NCBI GenBank assembly: GCA_963922875.1
Contig: CAWUJH010000001.1
Coordinates: 186,001 to 250,000, forward strand
Origin: Ketobacter sp963922875
Lineage (GTDB): Bacteria; Pseudomonadota; Gammaproteobacteria; Pseudomonadales; Ketobacteraceae
Direction: 5' to 3'
DNA length: 64,000 nt
Shown: positions 7,647-16,917 of the stretch, piece by piece
Position numbering within the stretch: position 1 is the stretch's first letter
How the letters are laid out: the number at the start of each line of letters is the position of its first letter
The notes under the pieces: generated by a model
Seen by the model: the letters and a program-made list of their open reading frames with translations, nothing else
Databases searched by the model: none
Told to the model about the DNA's origin: nothing
Position numbers and translations under genes: made by a program

Positions 7647-9154
7647 GCGGATGCTCCCTGTGACGTAGCTTGGCAAACATTGCCATCAATAATATAAGCG
7701 TTTGAATCAAACTGCCGGGTCAGCTGACGAAACTGCCAAGTAAACCCAGGCCACAACGTCACGTTCTTGCCCGACTTAGGATCGATATACCAACTGTTAC
7801 AACCACCTGAATTCCACACTGAACCTTTTAATTTTGATTGCACATTAGTATTAAATTCAGCTTGTGCTGCACTGGAAACCTCCACTGTCTTCACCTTATT
7901 ACGGTCCATAAACTTAAGCGCTTTGATAATATAGGTAATTTGCGACTCGATCATAAACACCATTGAATTATGGCCTAACCCGGTATTGGGTCCCATAATG
8001 AAAAACAAGTTAGGAAAACCGGCAACCGCTGTTCCTTTGTAAGCTTCAGGACCTTGCTGCCAGGCATCAATCAGGTCTTGCCCACCTCGACCAAAAATAA
8101 CCCCTTTAGGAACTGGATCTGTAGCTTTAAAACCAGTACCAAAAATGATGGCATCCACGGCTCGCTCAGTACCATCAGTGGTCACAATACTATTCGCTTT
8201 TACCTGCTGGATTCCCTGAGTAACAACATCGACATTAGCTTGACTCAGCGCCGGATAGTAGTTGTCGGACAATAAAATTCGTTTACAGCCGACGGTATAA
8301 TCGGGGGTTACTTTAGTACGAAGCGTTTTATCTTTTATCTGAGCCCGTATGTGTTTTAGTGCCTCACGTTTTGCCATTGCCATTAAACGCGGATCTATGG
8401 CAAAAGCAATAAACCGGCTCTCATGCAACCAATACAAGGTATTACGCAAGGCCGCCTGAGCTTTCGGAAATCGTTTAAACAACGTCTTTTCAACCCATTT
8501 CATTTGACGATCGGGTTTTGACATTATCCAGGGCGGTGTACGCTGATAGAGATCCAAACTACTCACCTCTTTTTGCACTTCTGGCACAAACTGAATAGCG
8601 GAAGCCCCCGTACCAATTACCGCAACGCGCTTACCTTTTAAGTTATATTCGTGATCCCAATCCTGTGAGTGAAAGGTTTTGCCTTGAAAGCTCTCAAGCC
8701 CCGGCAAATCAGGATACGAGGCTATAGACAATCCCCCAACAGCACCAACCACAATGTCTGCCGTATGGGTCTCACCGTGCTCATCCTGCAAAGTCCAAAT
8801 TTCGCTACGATCATCCCAGCGTGCCGACTCAATTGCACATTTAAGACGAATGTAGGGCCGAATACCGTATTTATCCGCGCAGGCTTCCAAGTACTGCTTG
8901 ATCTCTTCTTGAGGAGAATACATTCGCGACCAATTAGGGTTCGGCTCAAAAGAAAAAGAATATAAGTGGGATGGTACGTCGCAGGCACAGCCAGGGTAAT
9001 GGTTGACACGCCAGGTCCCCCCCACCCCAGCTTCTTTTTCAAATACGACAAAATCCGTTTCGCCCGCGTCCTTTAGTTTGATTGCCATTCCCAAGCCAGA
9101 AAATCCAGTGCCGATGATGGCGACTCGATGATGTCTATTGTTTGTTTTCGTCAT
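7643..9154 (-). CDS. Flavin-containing (Baeyer-Villiger type) monooxygenase
   Basis: This 503-residue protein has two Rossmann motifs, GTGFSGLG near the N-terminus for FAD and GTGASAIQ in the middle for NADPH. The fingerprint FQGKTFHSQDWDH matches the FxGxxxHxxxW(P/D) signature of type I Baeyer-Villiger monooxygenases. The ATG at 9154 has GAGG five bases upstream and is preferred over the upstream in-frame codon at 9202. The enzyme would use NADPH and O2 to convert a ketone to an ester or lactone, or to hydroxylate. It is transcribed divergently from a TetR gene over a long inverted repeat, so repression of the monooxygenase-SDR pair by that regulator is likely. Confidence 0.9.
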   Translation of the reverse strand: MTKTNNRHHRVAIIGTGFSGLGMAIKLKDAGETDFVVFEKEAGVGGTWRVNHYPGCACDVPSHLYSFSFEPNPNWSRMYSPQEEIKQYLEACADKYGIRPYIRLKCAIESARWDDRSEIWTLQDEHGETHTADIVVGAVGGLSIASYPDLPGLESFQGKTFHSQDWDHEYNLKGKRVAVIGTGASAIQFVPEVQKEVSSLDLYQRTPPWIMSKPDRQMKWVEKTLFKRFPKAQAALRNTLYWLHESRFIAFAIDPRLMAMAKREALKHIRAQIKDKTLRTKVTPDYTVGCKRILLSDNYYPALSQANVDVVTQGIQQVKANSIVTTDGTERAVDAIIFGTGFKATDPVPKGVIFGRGGQDLIDAWQQGPEAYKGTAVAGFPNLFFIMGPNTGLGHNSMVFMIESQITYIIKALKFMDRNKVKTVEVSSAAQAEFNTNVQSKLKGSVWNSGGCNSWYIDPKSGKNVTLWPGFTWQFRQLTRQFDSNAYIIDGNVCQATSQGASA

Positions 9155-9208
9155 ATGAACCTCGTAGCCGCACCCTAACATGCGAGTAAAAACTAATAAC
9201 AAAGTAAG

Positions 9209-9252
9209 GTATACAAACGTATACCTTGAAACTCTAGTATACGTTTGTATAC
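9209..9252. promoter_or_regulatory. Perfect 16-base inverted repeat: likely TetR operator
   Basis: GTATACAAACGTATAC at 9209-9224 and GTATACGTTTGTATAC at 9237-9252 are exact reverse complements separated by 12 bases. Each arm is itself a near palindrome (GTATAC-N4-GTATAC). This nested symmetry fits cooperative binding of two TetR dimers. It lies between the divergent monooxygenase and TetR genes and could control both. Confidence 0.8.
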
Positions 9253-9337
9253 TTCGAGGTCAAGCCCCGGTATAATAATGCTTACAAATCACCCAACTTT
9301 ATTGGCCTTCCTCCAGATTAGTAAAAAAGTGGCGACC

Positions 9338-10096
9338 ATGGATTTATCGAAAAAGCAGATTTTATCGAAAGGTAAGCGACTTCTTATCAACGCTGCTTTG
9401 AAACTAACCGCAGACACCCGCAATCTGAATGGACTGAGTTTACGGGAATTAGCACGAGAAGCGGGTCTGAATCCAAATACCTTCTACCGTCACTTTAAAA
9501 ATATTGATGAACTTGGTCTCGCAATTCTGGCTGAAATCGCGGGTCGTATTCGCCAACCTTTGCGAGATTTGCGGCGTCAAGCTGCGGAATCAATTACCGG
9601 AAAATTGCTGAATGATACGGATTGGGAGCGGGACCCAGAACTAAGCTTCCGCAAATCAATGGAAGTAACCAAAGCCACCGTGGGTTTATTCTTTGATTAC
9701 GCAGCGGATAATGCCGACGCCATCATTCTTGGGGTCAGAGAGCAACACGGAGCGTCTCCTATTTTACGTAAAACAATACGGGAAATGATGCAGGGCTTTG
9801 CCAACGATATGGCTGAAGATATCCAGCAGTTGAATTTGCTTCCCCCCATTCCTAACCGGGTATTGCAAGAAGTTTCCGAATCCATTTCGCGAGAAATGTT
9901 CCAACTTTCAATGGATTATATCGAAAGGCCTAACCAACGACAGGACATTATCCGCAAAGCAGAAAAATTTATCACCACCGTCATGATCGGCACCACCACA
10001 CTCCACGGCTATGGGCCGTTAATGGGACAAGCACTCCAAGCCTTCCAGCAAGAGTGGGCCAGCACCGACCAGGAACCTGAACTATCGAGCCTGTAG
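9338..10096 (+). CDS. TetR-family regulator of the monooxygenase/SDR operon
   Basis: The N-terminal HTH is clear: LINAALKLTADTR, then LSLRELAREAGLNPNTFYRHFKN. The helical ligand-binding domain after it looks like the fatty-acid/alkane type TetR. The frame is open back to 9245, inside the operator, but a TATAAT box at 9271-9276 makes the upstream ATG at 9278 unlikely. The ATG at 9338 gives 252 residues and puts the HTH at the usual distance from the N-terminus. The divergent arrangement and shared palindrome suggest autoregulation and repression of the neighbouring monooxygenase, relieved by its substrate. Confidence 0.82.
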   Translation: MDLSKKQILSKGKRLLINAALKLTADTRNLNGLSLRELAREAGLNPNTFYRHFKNIDELGLAILAEIAGRIRQPLRDLRRQAAESITGKLLNDTDWERDPELSFRKSMEVTKATVGLFFDYAADNADAIILGVREQHGASPILRKTIREMMQGFANDMAEDIQQLNLLPPIPNRVLQEVSESISREMFQLSMDYIERPNQRQDIIRKAEKFITTVMIGTTTLHGYGPLMGQALQAFQQEWASTDQEPELSSL

Positions 10097-11425
10097 AAAA
10101 TTCAACTCGTCGCGGCTGAAACGATCAGCATCGGACACTCGCCCGACATATCCTGGCTTGATTAAATTACGATATTCCCAGACCACCTCACCCGCCGGCA
10201 CCGTTATCTCGAAAAGGCGTCCACCTTCAGGTTCCACCACCAGAATATTACCATTAGCTAACAGTTGAATTCGCCCCATGATACTTGAAAAGAAAGGCTC
10301 CTCTTCTGTACCCTGAAACTGCCACAGAGGCACCTGATAATCCAACGGTAATCTAAGAATACGGGACCCCCCGAATACCTGGCCTAAGGGCAAATACTTG
10401 GCACCGTCATTCTTTTGGGGTGTTGCATTACGATTATCAAAAATCCACAACTGACCTTGCTCATCTATTTCTGGATCGTGCTGTCGCATAAACGGTCCGG
10501 TCTTTGACCACACCACTTTCCGAGAGCCCCAGTTAATGACCATTAAAGAGCTTATGGCACGCATGGATATAAGAAGGTCTCCCGCTTCTGCTGCAGGAAT
10601 AAATTTAGCCTGCGCTGCGGTTAAGATTTTAACGTCATTGACATGCAGCGGATCAGAATTGGCATAACGAAGCTGATTATGCCCCGTCATTAGTAGCCCT
10701 TGATAACCACTGTCAAACAGTATATCCAGCACAGAGTACTCCCCCAGCAACTCTCCATCCGGACTAACTTTAATAATATGATCTTCAAGGTAATAGCCTT
10801 CATCAAAGCCTTTCGCCCGCTCGCTTTTCAAATCAACCGGGCGACTTAAACTCCAAATTGTGCCGTCATCTGTAACAGCCACACTATGGTGACTGGGTAT
10901 ATCCAGTTCCCACAATAAGTTGGAATCTTTATCCAGCCGTAGTAGCCCCTGGTATTCGACGGAAACCAAAATATCCCCATTTGGATACAGATGAGCTCCA
11001 TGAATGAATAGATTGGCTTTACCTAACGCACAGGGATTTTTGGAACGAAATGACTTCACTTGAGCAAATGGAATTCGCCACTGATGCAGTTTTTCACCTT
11101 GTTCATCAAGCAACGCTGCCATGTACTCTTCACCATCAAAAAAGGTAAAGAATGTCACACCTGGCTGCACCGCCTCACTGACCTGGCGAATAATACCACC
11201 CTCATTAAAGGGTGCTGCAATATTGTGGGAAGGCTCATCGGCTAACCACTTAAGGTCTATACAAACTTTAACCGCTTTGGCCGCGTTAAAGGCACCGGAC
11301 AAGAAGACATAACCGGGGGGTTTGTATTTCGCTAAGGCAAATCCAAACAATAAGAAAAACAGGCAAAAAAATACTACAACCCCTAAACGAATTCGAAAAA
11401 CTCTTTCTTTTTTATAATTAGTCAT
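10082..11425 (-). CDS. Membrane-anchored arylsulfotransferase-like protein
   Basis: This 447-residue protein has one N-terminal membrane anchor (about residues 11-32, then ALAKYKPPGY) and a repeated beta-propeller-like body. It shows features of the arylsulfotransferase (ASST) superfamily: HGAHLYPNGDILVS, IPSHHSVAV, a HNQLRYANSDPLHVNDV region, RQHDPEIDEQGQLWIFDN and ANGNILVVEPEGGRLFEI. ASST enzymes move sulfate between phenolic esters in the periplasm using a histidine. The strict catalytic set cannot be verified by eye, so activity is uncertain. Its 3' end overlaps the convergent TetR gene by 15 bases. Confidence 0.7.
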   Translation of the reverse strand: MTNYKKERVFRIRLGVVVFFCLFFLLFGFALAKYKPPGYVFLSGAFNAAKAVKVCIDLKWLADEPSHNIAAPFNEGGIIRQVSEAVQPGVTFFTFFDGEEYMAALLDEQGEKLHQWRIPFAQVKSFRSKNPCALGKANLFIHGAHLYPNGDILVSVEYQGLLRLDKDSNLLWELDIPSHHSVAVTDDGTIWSLSRPVDLKSERAKGFDEGYYLEDHIIKVSPDGELLGEYSVLDILFDSGYQGLLMTGHNQLRYANSDPLHVNDVKILTAAQAKFIPAAEAGDLLISMRAISSLMVINWGSRKVVWSKTGPFMRQHDPEIDEQGQLWIFDNRNATPQKNDGAKYLPLGQVFGGSRILRLPLDYQVPLWQFQGTEEEPFFSSIMGRIQLLANGNILVVEPEGGRLFEITVPAGEVVWEYRNLIKPGYVGRVSDADRFSRDELNFLQAR

Positions 11426-11516
11426 GAGAAATCAACAATCTATACAATGTGATGAAAAATTCTACACGGATTTAACCCCGCAATCCAAATTTTTACCTTA
11501 GCCTGTCTTTCCCGGA

Positions 11517-12275
11517 ATGGATACCAGAAATGGCGAATGCTCTGGCTTTGCTATACTGAAGAACATCCATTGTTTGTATAACTTTCTGAATGGAACTGAC
11601 ATTTTGCAATGCTTCTTGTTCTCCCTGAGATCAGTCACGCTTTATCTTTTGATATGCGTTTTATACATGGACAATCAGGCACTTGCAGAAGTCCATTCAA
11701 TCTATGTGGTCGACCAGAATCAAAACCCGGTAATTAATGCCGTTATTATTGCGCCCGGACCCAGCCCTGCCGAAGCGCTCTCAGAAATTGCGATTGTAGA
11801 CCAAATTGATCGGCAGTTTGTGCCTGAGGTTTCAGTTATATCTATGGGGCAAAAAGTTTTATTTCCCAACAGCGACAACATCCGTCATCACGTATATTCG
11901 TTCTCCGAGGCCAAAACCTTTGAAATAAAACTCTATGCCAAGCGCCCGGAAGCCCCTATTCCTTTCGACCAACCGGGTATTGTAATTCTTGGTTGTAATA
12001 TCCACGATCAAATGGTGGGTTACATTATTGTAAGTGCTAGCCAAAACTGGGCTCAAACCAATAATCAAGGCTCGGCTCAACTGAACATAGTAGCAGGTAC
12101 CAATGAATTAAAAATATGGCACCAGCAAGGAAACTGGGGCGCCACAAACTTTCAAACCATCCCATGGCAAGGCGGACTCGAAACTACAAAGTTACAGATT
12201 CAGCTAACTGAACCCGCCCCGGAACAGCCATCATCCACGTCACCCTTCAATCGTTTTAATCGCTATGGCCATTAG
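11517..12275 (+). CDS. Periplasmic cupredoxin-like protein (methylamine-utilisation-type annotation)
   Basis: A hydrophobic export signal ending around QALA-EVHS is followed by a cupredoxin-like domain. The likely copper ligands are visible in order: His in NIRHHVYSF, Cys in ILGCNIHDQM, the following His and the Met of QMVGY, a type 1 copper pattern. The ATG at 11517 puts a long 35-residue stretch before the signal, so an internal start is possible. It is the first gene of a four-gene unit and overlaps the GGDEF-EAL gene by 11 bases. Placement suggests it senses copper or redox state in the periplasm for that signalling protein; this is inference. Confidence 0.7.
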   Translation: MDTRNGECSGFAILKNIHCLYNFLNGTDILQCFLFSLRSVTLYLLICVLYMDNQALAEVHSIYVVDQNQNPVINAVIIAPGPSPAEALSEIAIVDQIDRQFVPEVSVISMGQKVLFPNSDNIRHHVYSFSEAKTFEIKLYAKRPEAPIPFDQPGIVILGCNIHDQMVGYIIVSASQNWAQTNNQGSAQLNIVAGTNELKIWHQQGNWGATNFQTIPWQGGLETTKLQIQLTEPAPEQPSSTSPFNRFNRYGH

Positions 12276-14622
12276 ATCCTTCAGAACACGCATCCTAATG
12301 TTCGTGGTCAGCTTTCTGTTGATTATTACTGTAGCCCTGACTATATCCGTATTTCTGGCTACTAAAAACCACATTAGCGACCAGCTAAAACGAGAGCTAC
12401 TCGTTGGCGAAAGCGTCATTAACCAACGCTTGAAAACTCGGCAACAAGATCTCTTCAAAACGGCCAGTCTACTTACTGCAGACTTTGGCTTTAAGCAAGC
12501 GGTAGCTACCCGGGACAAAGCCACCGCATCGAGCGTACTCAATAATCATGGACGACGGATTAATGCCGACATTATGGCTTTGGCCCATCTAAACGGCGAG
12601 GTATACGCTTCCAATTTTGACTGGGATAGCTCTAGCTACGATTTGAAAACGCTGTTTAATAAGTCCACGGAATCTGGCCATGTAGTACAGTTTTTTACAG
12701 TCGGGAAAGACGTGTACCAAATCGTTTTACTACCGGTAAAAGCCCCCATCCCGATTGCCTACACTCTTATCGGATTTAAAGTCGACAATGAGTTACTTGC
12801 ATCGCTCAAGAATCTGGTGATTCTCGACGTCACCTTCAAGACCAATATTAACAGCAATAACCCCACCATTATTTCAACTCTAGATTCCTCACAACTGAAC
12901 CCTGGTTTGCAAACCATCTGGGATAAAGATAAGCAACTGCAACTACCATTGTTATCACGACCGGAATACATGGCTTCAACATTTGCAATTGATCAGCTAG
13001 ATGGCGGCACCACTAACGTGTTTTTAACCGCATCTGTGCGGCAAATCTACAGCACCTTTGACTCATTACAAGGAGAAATCTTCGGAATCGCCCTCGTCGT
13101 TATTTTATTTGCATTAATCAGATCTGCATTTACCTCTCGCAATTTGGTTCGCCCACTCGTTGAACTTACCGAATTTACCCAGAAAATTGCCAATGGTGAA
13201 TTCAGAGCACCTATACCAAAGCGACAAAACATCAAGGAAGTTCAAGTTCTTGCCAATTCCTTTGAGAGAATGCAGATTGATCTAGCAGAGCGAGAGGCCC
13301 GAATTGTTTATCAAGCTCATCATGATCCCCTCACGCAGTTAATTAACCGCCAACACATAACCTCCTTATTAAAAGAAATACTCACCAATAACGAACAAAG
13401 TATGGCTGTTATCTGTATCAATATCCTAAACTTTCGGCTCGTTAATGATACCTTTGGTCACTATGTTGGAGACCAGTGCCTGAAACAAATTGGTGCTCGT
13501 CTCAATACATTACCATTTGATGAGTTTCACTCTGCAAGGCTTGGAGGCGATGAATTTCTGGTGGCATGCCGGTTAAATAAGTCAGTCGAACGGACCACCA
13601 GTGATCTACATTTAAGGCTTATTGAGCCCTACACTATCAACGAAATGGAAATCGTGCTGAGTTTTTGTATGGGCGTTGCCATCGCGCCCAAGGATGGAGT
13701 TGACGCAAACGAACTGGTACAACGAGCAAATATCGCGTTAGATATGGTTCGTAGAGAGCAACTTACCATGGCCTTTTATCAACCAAAGATGGAAGAAGCT
13801 CATGTTCAACAACTGCAATTGCTGGCAGATCTAAAAGCTACGCTGAACCAAGAAGACAATGATTTACAAATATACTTCCAACCCAAAATTAGTTGTCATG
13901 ATCCACTAAATATTCGCTTCGAAGCCTTAATCCGCTGGATACACCCAGAGCGGGGCTTTGTACCTCCAGACCTTTTTATTCCATTAGCCGAGCAGGCCGG
14001 CCTAATCAGCACTATCACCGATTGGGTGATCAACGCCACAGTTAAACAAATTGCATTGTGGCGCTCACAAGGGTTGGAGACCCAGGTAGCCATAAATCTT
14101 TCTGCTAAAGATTTATCGAGAAAATTCTTACAGGACATTATCTCCGATGCACTCCAGGCCCATGACTTGCCCAATCACTGTCTTGCTTTCGAAATAACAG
14201 AAAGTGAAATTATGCGAGACCCAGAAGAGGCTATCGAATTGCTCACTGGATTTCGTAACCAAGGTCTGGAACTCGCCATAGATGATTTTGGTACTGGCTA
14301 TTCGTCGCTTTCACAGTTAAAAAACATGCCTGTCACTGATCTGAAAATTGATAAGAGTTTTATCTTGCAGCTCGCCAGCCGGAAAGATGATCAAATTATT
14401 GTTAAATCCACTATCGCCTTGGCACATAGCTTTAACCTGCATGTAGTTGCAGAAGGCATCGAAGATGCTAAGTCTATGGAGATGCTGAAATCATGGGGCT
14501 GTGATTGGTTCCAAGGATTTTTTATCAGTAAACCGCTACCCGCAAAAGATGTACTGAATTGGATTGATAAATATCAAGCAGATATTAACTCCACCACCAG
14601 CAACCTTGACTACAATGTTTAG
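12265..14622 (+). CDS. Membrane GGDEF-EAL protein with periplasmic sensor and HAMP
   Basis: This 785-residue protein has TM1 (about 10-32), a periplasmic sensor of about 235 residues, TM2 (about 270-290), HAMP (about 290-345), GGDEF (about 350-510) and EAL (about 525-770). The GGDEF signature is intact at 427-431 but the upstream metal-binding segment reads NILNF (386-390) instead of DxDxF, so cyclase activity may be lost. The EAL side looks active: EAL at 553-555, then DDFGTGYSSL and EGIED. The likely net role is hydrolysis of cyclic di-GMP, perhaps stimulated by GTP binding to GGDEF. The neighbouring cupredoxin may supply the periplasmic signal. Confidence 0.9.
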   Translation: MAIRSFRTRILMFVVSFLLIITVALTISVFLATKNHISDQLKRELLVGESVINQRLKTRQQDLFKTASLLTADFGFKQAVATRDKATASSVLNNHGRRINADIMALAHLNGEVYASNFDWDSSSYDLKTLFNKSTESGHVVQFFTVGKDVYQIVLLPVKAPIPIAYTLIGFKVDNELLASLKNLVILDVTFKTNINSNNPTIISTLDSSQLNPGLQTIWDKDKQLQLPLLSRPEYMASTFAIDQLDGGTTNVFLTASVRQIYSTFDSLQGEIFGIALVVILFALIRSAFTSRNLVRPLVELTEFTQKIANGEFRAPIPKRQNIKEVQVLANSFERMQIDLAEREARIVYQAHHDPLTQLINRQHITSLLKEILTNNEQSMAVICINILNFRLVNDTFGHYVGDQCLKQIGARLNTLPFDEFHSARLGGDEFLVACRLNKSVERTTSDLHLRLIEPYTINEMEIVLSFCMGVAIAPKDGVDANELVQRANIALDMVRREQLTMAFYQPKMEEAHVQQLQLLADLKATLNQEDNDLQIYFQPKISCHDPLNIRFEALIRWIHPERGFVPPDLFIPLAEQAGLISTITDWVINATVKQIALWRSQGLETQVAINLSAKDLSRKFLQDIISDALQAHDLPNHCLAFEITESEIMRDPEEAIELLTGFRNQGLELAIDDFGTGYSSLSQLKNMPVTDLKIDKSFILQLASRKDDQIIVKSTIALAHSFNLHVVAEGIEDAKSMEMLKSWGCDWFQGFFISKPLPAKDVLNWIDKYQADINSTTSNLDYNV

Positions 14623-14649
14623 ATCGCTATCAAAAACGCGCCGTTCTTT

Positions 14650-15507
14650 ATGTTAAAAAAGCTCTGGATAATTTTTGTCGTCACTAATCTAGCCAATCAA
14701 AGCCTGGCTCACGCTGGTACTGGAAAACTACTGGAAGCTGTGGGCGTTACCCAAATTGAGGGTTCCGGTGGGGCTGGTTTGGTACCCTGGGCCACTTTAG
14801 CCGGTTACGATTCACGGTCGGAATGGTCGAGCAGTGTTTTTGCCACACGCTTAGGGTTAGATAATTATCGCCTACATGTTTTTGGTGCCAATGCGAGTTT
14901 TTATGACCGTGTAGAAGTTTCCATTGCCCAACAGACCTTTGAATTACGTGATATCCCCTTTGGTGAAAGTGAAATCAATCAGGAAGTCATTGGAGTCAAA
15001 GCACGTTTATACGGCGACTTGGTTTATTCCGCTTGGCCGCAAGTCAGCATGGGTATTCAACACAAAACTCTAGAGAATAACTTTATTGCCGGGGCCGCAG
15101 GTGCACAGAATACTGGCTCCGGTAACGAATTCTACACCGCTTTCAGCAAAGCGCATTTAGGCCTGCTAGCGGGCTACAATATCGCCTGGAACACCACCTT
15201 TAGAGCCACTAAGGCCAATCAGTTTGGCTTACTAGGGTTTGGCGGTGACCAAAACAATAGTTACGAGATTATGTTTGAAGCATCCCTCGCCGTATTTGCC
15301 CGTCGCAATCTGGCGCTGGGTATGGAGTTTCGCCAAAAACCCGACAACCTCAGTTTTGCCAAAGAGGAAGATGCCTGGGATATTTTCCTCGCATATATTC
15401 CCAACAAACAGTTCAATTTCACTTTAGCTTGGGTGCAGTTAGGTACTATTGCGGGGAGTGAAGATCAAAGTGGAATTTACGGATCGATAACAGGTTATTT
15501 ATGGTAA
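14650..15507 (+). CDS. DUF3034 family outer-membrane barrel protein
   Basis: This 285-residue protein has a signal peptide ending near SLAHA and then alternating amphipathic beta strands ending in an aromatic residue (GSITGYLW), as in outer-membrane barrels. The early motif GTGKLLEAVGVTQIEGSGGAGLVPWA is characteristic of the DUF3034 family as I recall it. No enzymatic residues are evident. It lies 27 bases behind the GGDEF-EAL gene and overlaps the truncated-haemoglobin gene by 7 bases, so the four genes are one operon. Its role is unknown; a pore or surface partner for the signalling system is possible. Confidence 0.75.
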   Translation: MLKKLWIIFVVTNLANQSLAHAGTGKLLEAVGVTQIEGSGGAGLVPWATLAGYDSRSEWSSSVFATRLGLDNYRLHVFGANASFYDRVEVSIAQQTFELRDIPFGESEINQEVIGVKARLYGDLVYSAWPQVSMGIQHKTLENNFIAGAAGAQNTGSGNEFYTAFSKAHLGLLAGYNIAWNTTFRATKANQFGLLGFGGDQNNSYEIMFEASLAVFARRNLALGMEFRQKPDNLSFAKEEDAWDIFLAYIPNKQFNFTLAWVQLGTIAGSEDQSGIYGSITGYLW

Positions 15508-15926
15508 AAGTAAAATTTGGCGCAATCTTACTTACGTGCCTTTTTTTGGTTAGCTGCCAAACGTCAAAACCTGCCACCCTCTACGACCACCTCGGCGGCC
15601 AAGAAGGTATTAGCGCTATCGTTGATCGATTTATATATGAAATCAGTTTTTCCAAAACCGTGGTACCTCATTTTGCAAAATCGGACCTGGATCGCTTTCG
15701 TTCCAAGATGATTGAACAGATTTGCTATCTCAGTAATGGTCCTTGCGAGTATACCGGTGACACCATGATGAACGTTCATGGCGGTATGAATATCACTGAA
15801 GACGAATTCAATCAAACCGTTGATTTACTAATCAATGCCATGAACCATCAACAGGTTTCCCTCGCCGCACAAAACCAGTTATTGGCCATATTGGCTGAGA
15901 TGCGGGCTGATATCATTTATCACTGA
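15501..15926 (+). CDS. Lipoprotein group 1 truncated haemoglobin
   Basis: This 141-residue protein has a lipoprotein signal with lipobox LVSC (Cys19) and then a 2/2 globin fold starting LYDHLGGQEGISAIVDRF. The likely proximal haem ligand is the His of NVHGGMNITEDEF. Group 1 truncated haemoglobins bind O2 or NO and detoxify NO. A lipidated, periplasm-facing form is unusual because most are cytoplasmic. It ends the cupredoxin / GGDEF-EAL / DUF3034 operon, hinting at a gas or redox input to cyclic di-GMP turnover. Confidence 0.88.
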   Translation: MVKVKFGAILLTCLFLVSCQTSKPATLYDHLGGQEGISAIVDRFIYEISFSKTVVPHFAKSDLDRFRSKMIEQICYLSNGPCEYTGDTMMNVHGGMNITEDEFNQTVDLLINAMNHQQVSLAAQNQLLAILAEMRADIIYH

Positions 15927-16000
15927 TCTTCAGCCACCAATAAACCTATTAGCAGCCTGCCTGCAGAATTGTTAAAGGTCTCTGTATCACGACCCTTAAT

Positions 16001-16774
16001 TTAGTGAGTACCTTGTAAAATAGTATGTACTACCAAATTTGGATTATCCCACATGGGAACATGACCACATCCTGGCAAGCGTAACCACCGGCTATGCGCT
16101 GGCGCGCGGGACTTTTTCCGGGTTCCAATAGGAAATACCCAATCAAAGTCACCATAGGCAATAGTACAGGGCACATCTATTTTGCCACTTCCGGTAAATG
16201 GCGCTCGCAACCCTTCAAAAATGGCGTCAAATTCATCAGACGCCGCAAACATTCGGGCCGAATGAATGGCGTCTTCCACCGGAACACGCCAACCTTTTGC
16301 GGCGACAGCTCCAGCAAGCATAATCGTTCGGCCCGGTGCCGTTTTTAACAATGATTCTACAACGTTCGGCATTAACCGATAGGCTTTACGCATCGCTGCA
16401 AACATATGCTCGATATGGGGCGGCCCTGCCTCTTCCCACAAACCTGCCGGTGAAAGTGCGACTACGCTACGCGCCAGACCTTCAGCCGCTGCTTGCAATG
16501 CCATATAGCCGCCCATGGAATTGCCCACGATATCTACAGAATCATGGAGCCCCATTTCCTCAAGGCACTGCTTTAAGCTTACCACCATATTGTGAACTGT
16601 CGGCTCCGTGGTCAAAGGAGCTGTTTTGCCAAATCCAGGCACGTCAAAGGCGATTACTCTGCGTTGAAGCGCTAATTGGTCCATAACTGGCAACCAGACT
16701 CGCGCTGTCATTCCGATGCCATGGAGAAGTATAAGCGGTCGACCGTGGCCTTTTTCTATATGGTGCCAAATCAT
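16001..16774 (-). CDS. Alpha/beta-fold hydrolase
   Basis: This 257-residue hydrolase has an oxyanion-hole HGIGM motif, the nucleophile elbow GNSMGG, an acid in AYGDFDWVF and the catalytic His in GCGHVPMWDNP. A helical cap lies between residues 125 and 190. The fold covers esterases, haloalkane dehalogenases and C-C hydrolases, and nothing in the sequence or neighbours picks a substrate. It is a single gene, convergent with the haemoglobin operon. Confidence 0.85.
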   Translation of the reverse strand: MIWHHIEKGHGRPLILLHGIGMTARVWLPVMDQLALQRRVIAFDVPGFGKTAPLTTEPTVHNMVVSLKQCLEEMGLHDSVDIVGNSMGGYMALQAAAEGLARSVVALSPAGLWEEAGPPHIEHMFAAMRKAYRLMPNVVESLLKTAPGRTIMLAGAVAAKGWRVPVEDAIHSARMFAASDEFDAIFEGLRAPFTGSGKIDVPCTIAYGDFDWVFPIGTRKKSRAPAHSRWLRLPGCGHVPMWDNPNLVVHTILQGTH

Positions 16775-16917
16775 CTTATTTCACTCTAAATCAACTGACT
16801 TACTAGCACTGATCATAGCACGGGATAAGCAATCTCAAGAACCCCTTTTTAATCACCTTGTTTGATTAGGCAAACCTGGGTAGTTTATAACCCAACCTAG
16901 ACGTTAGAGTTGCTATA

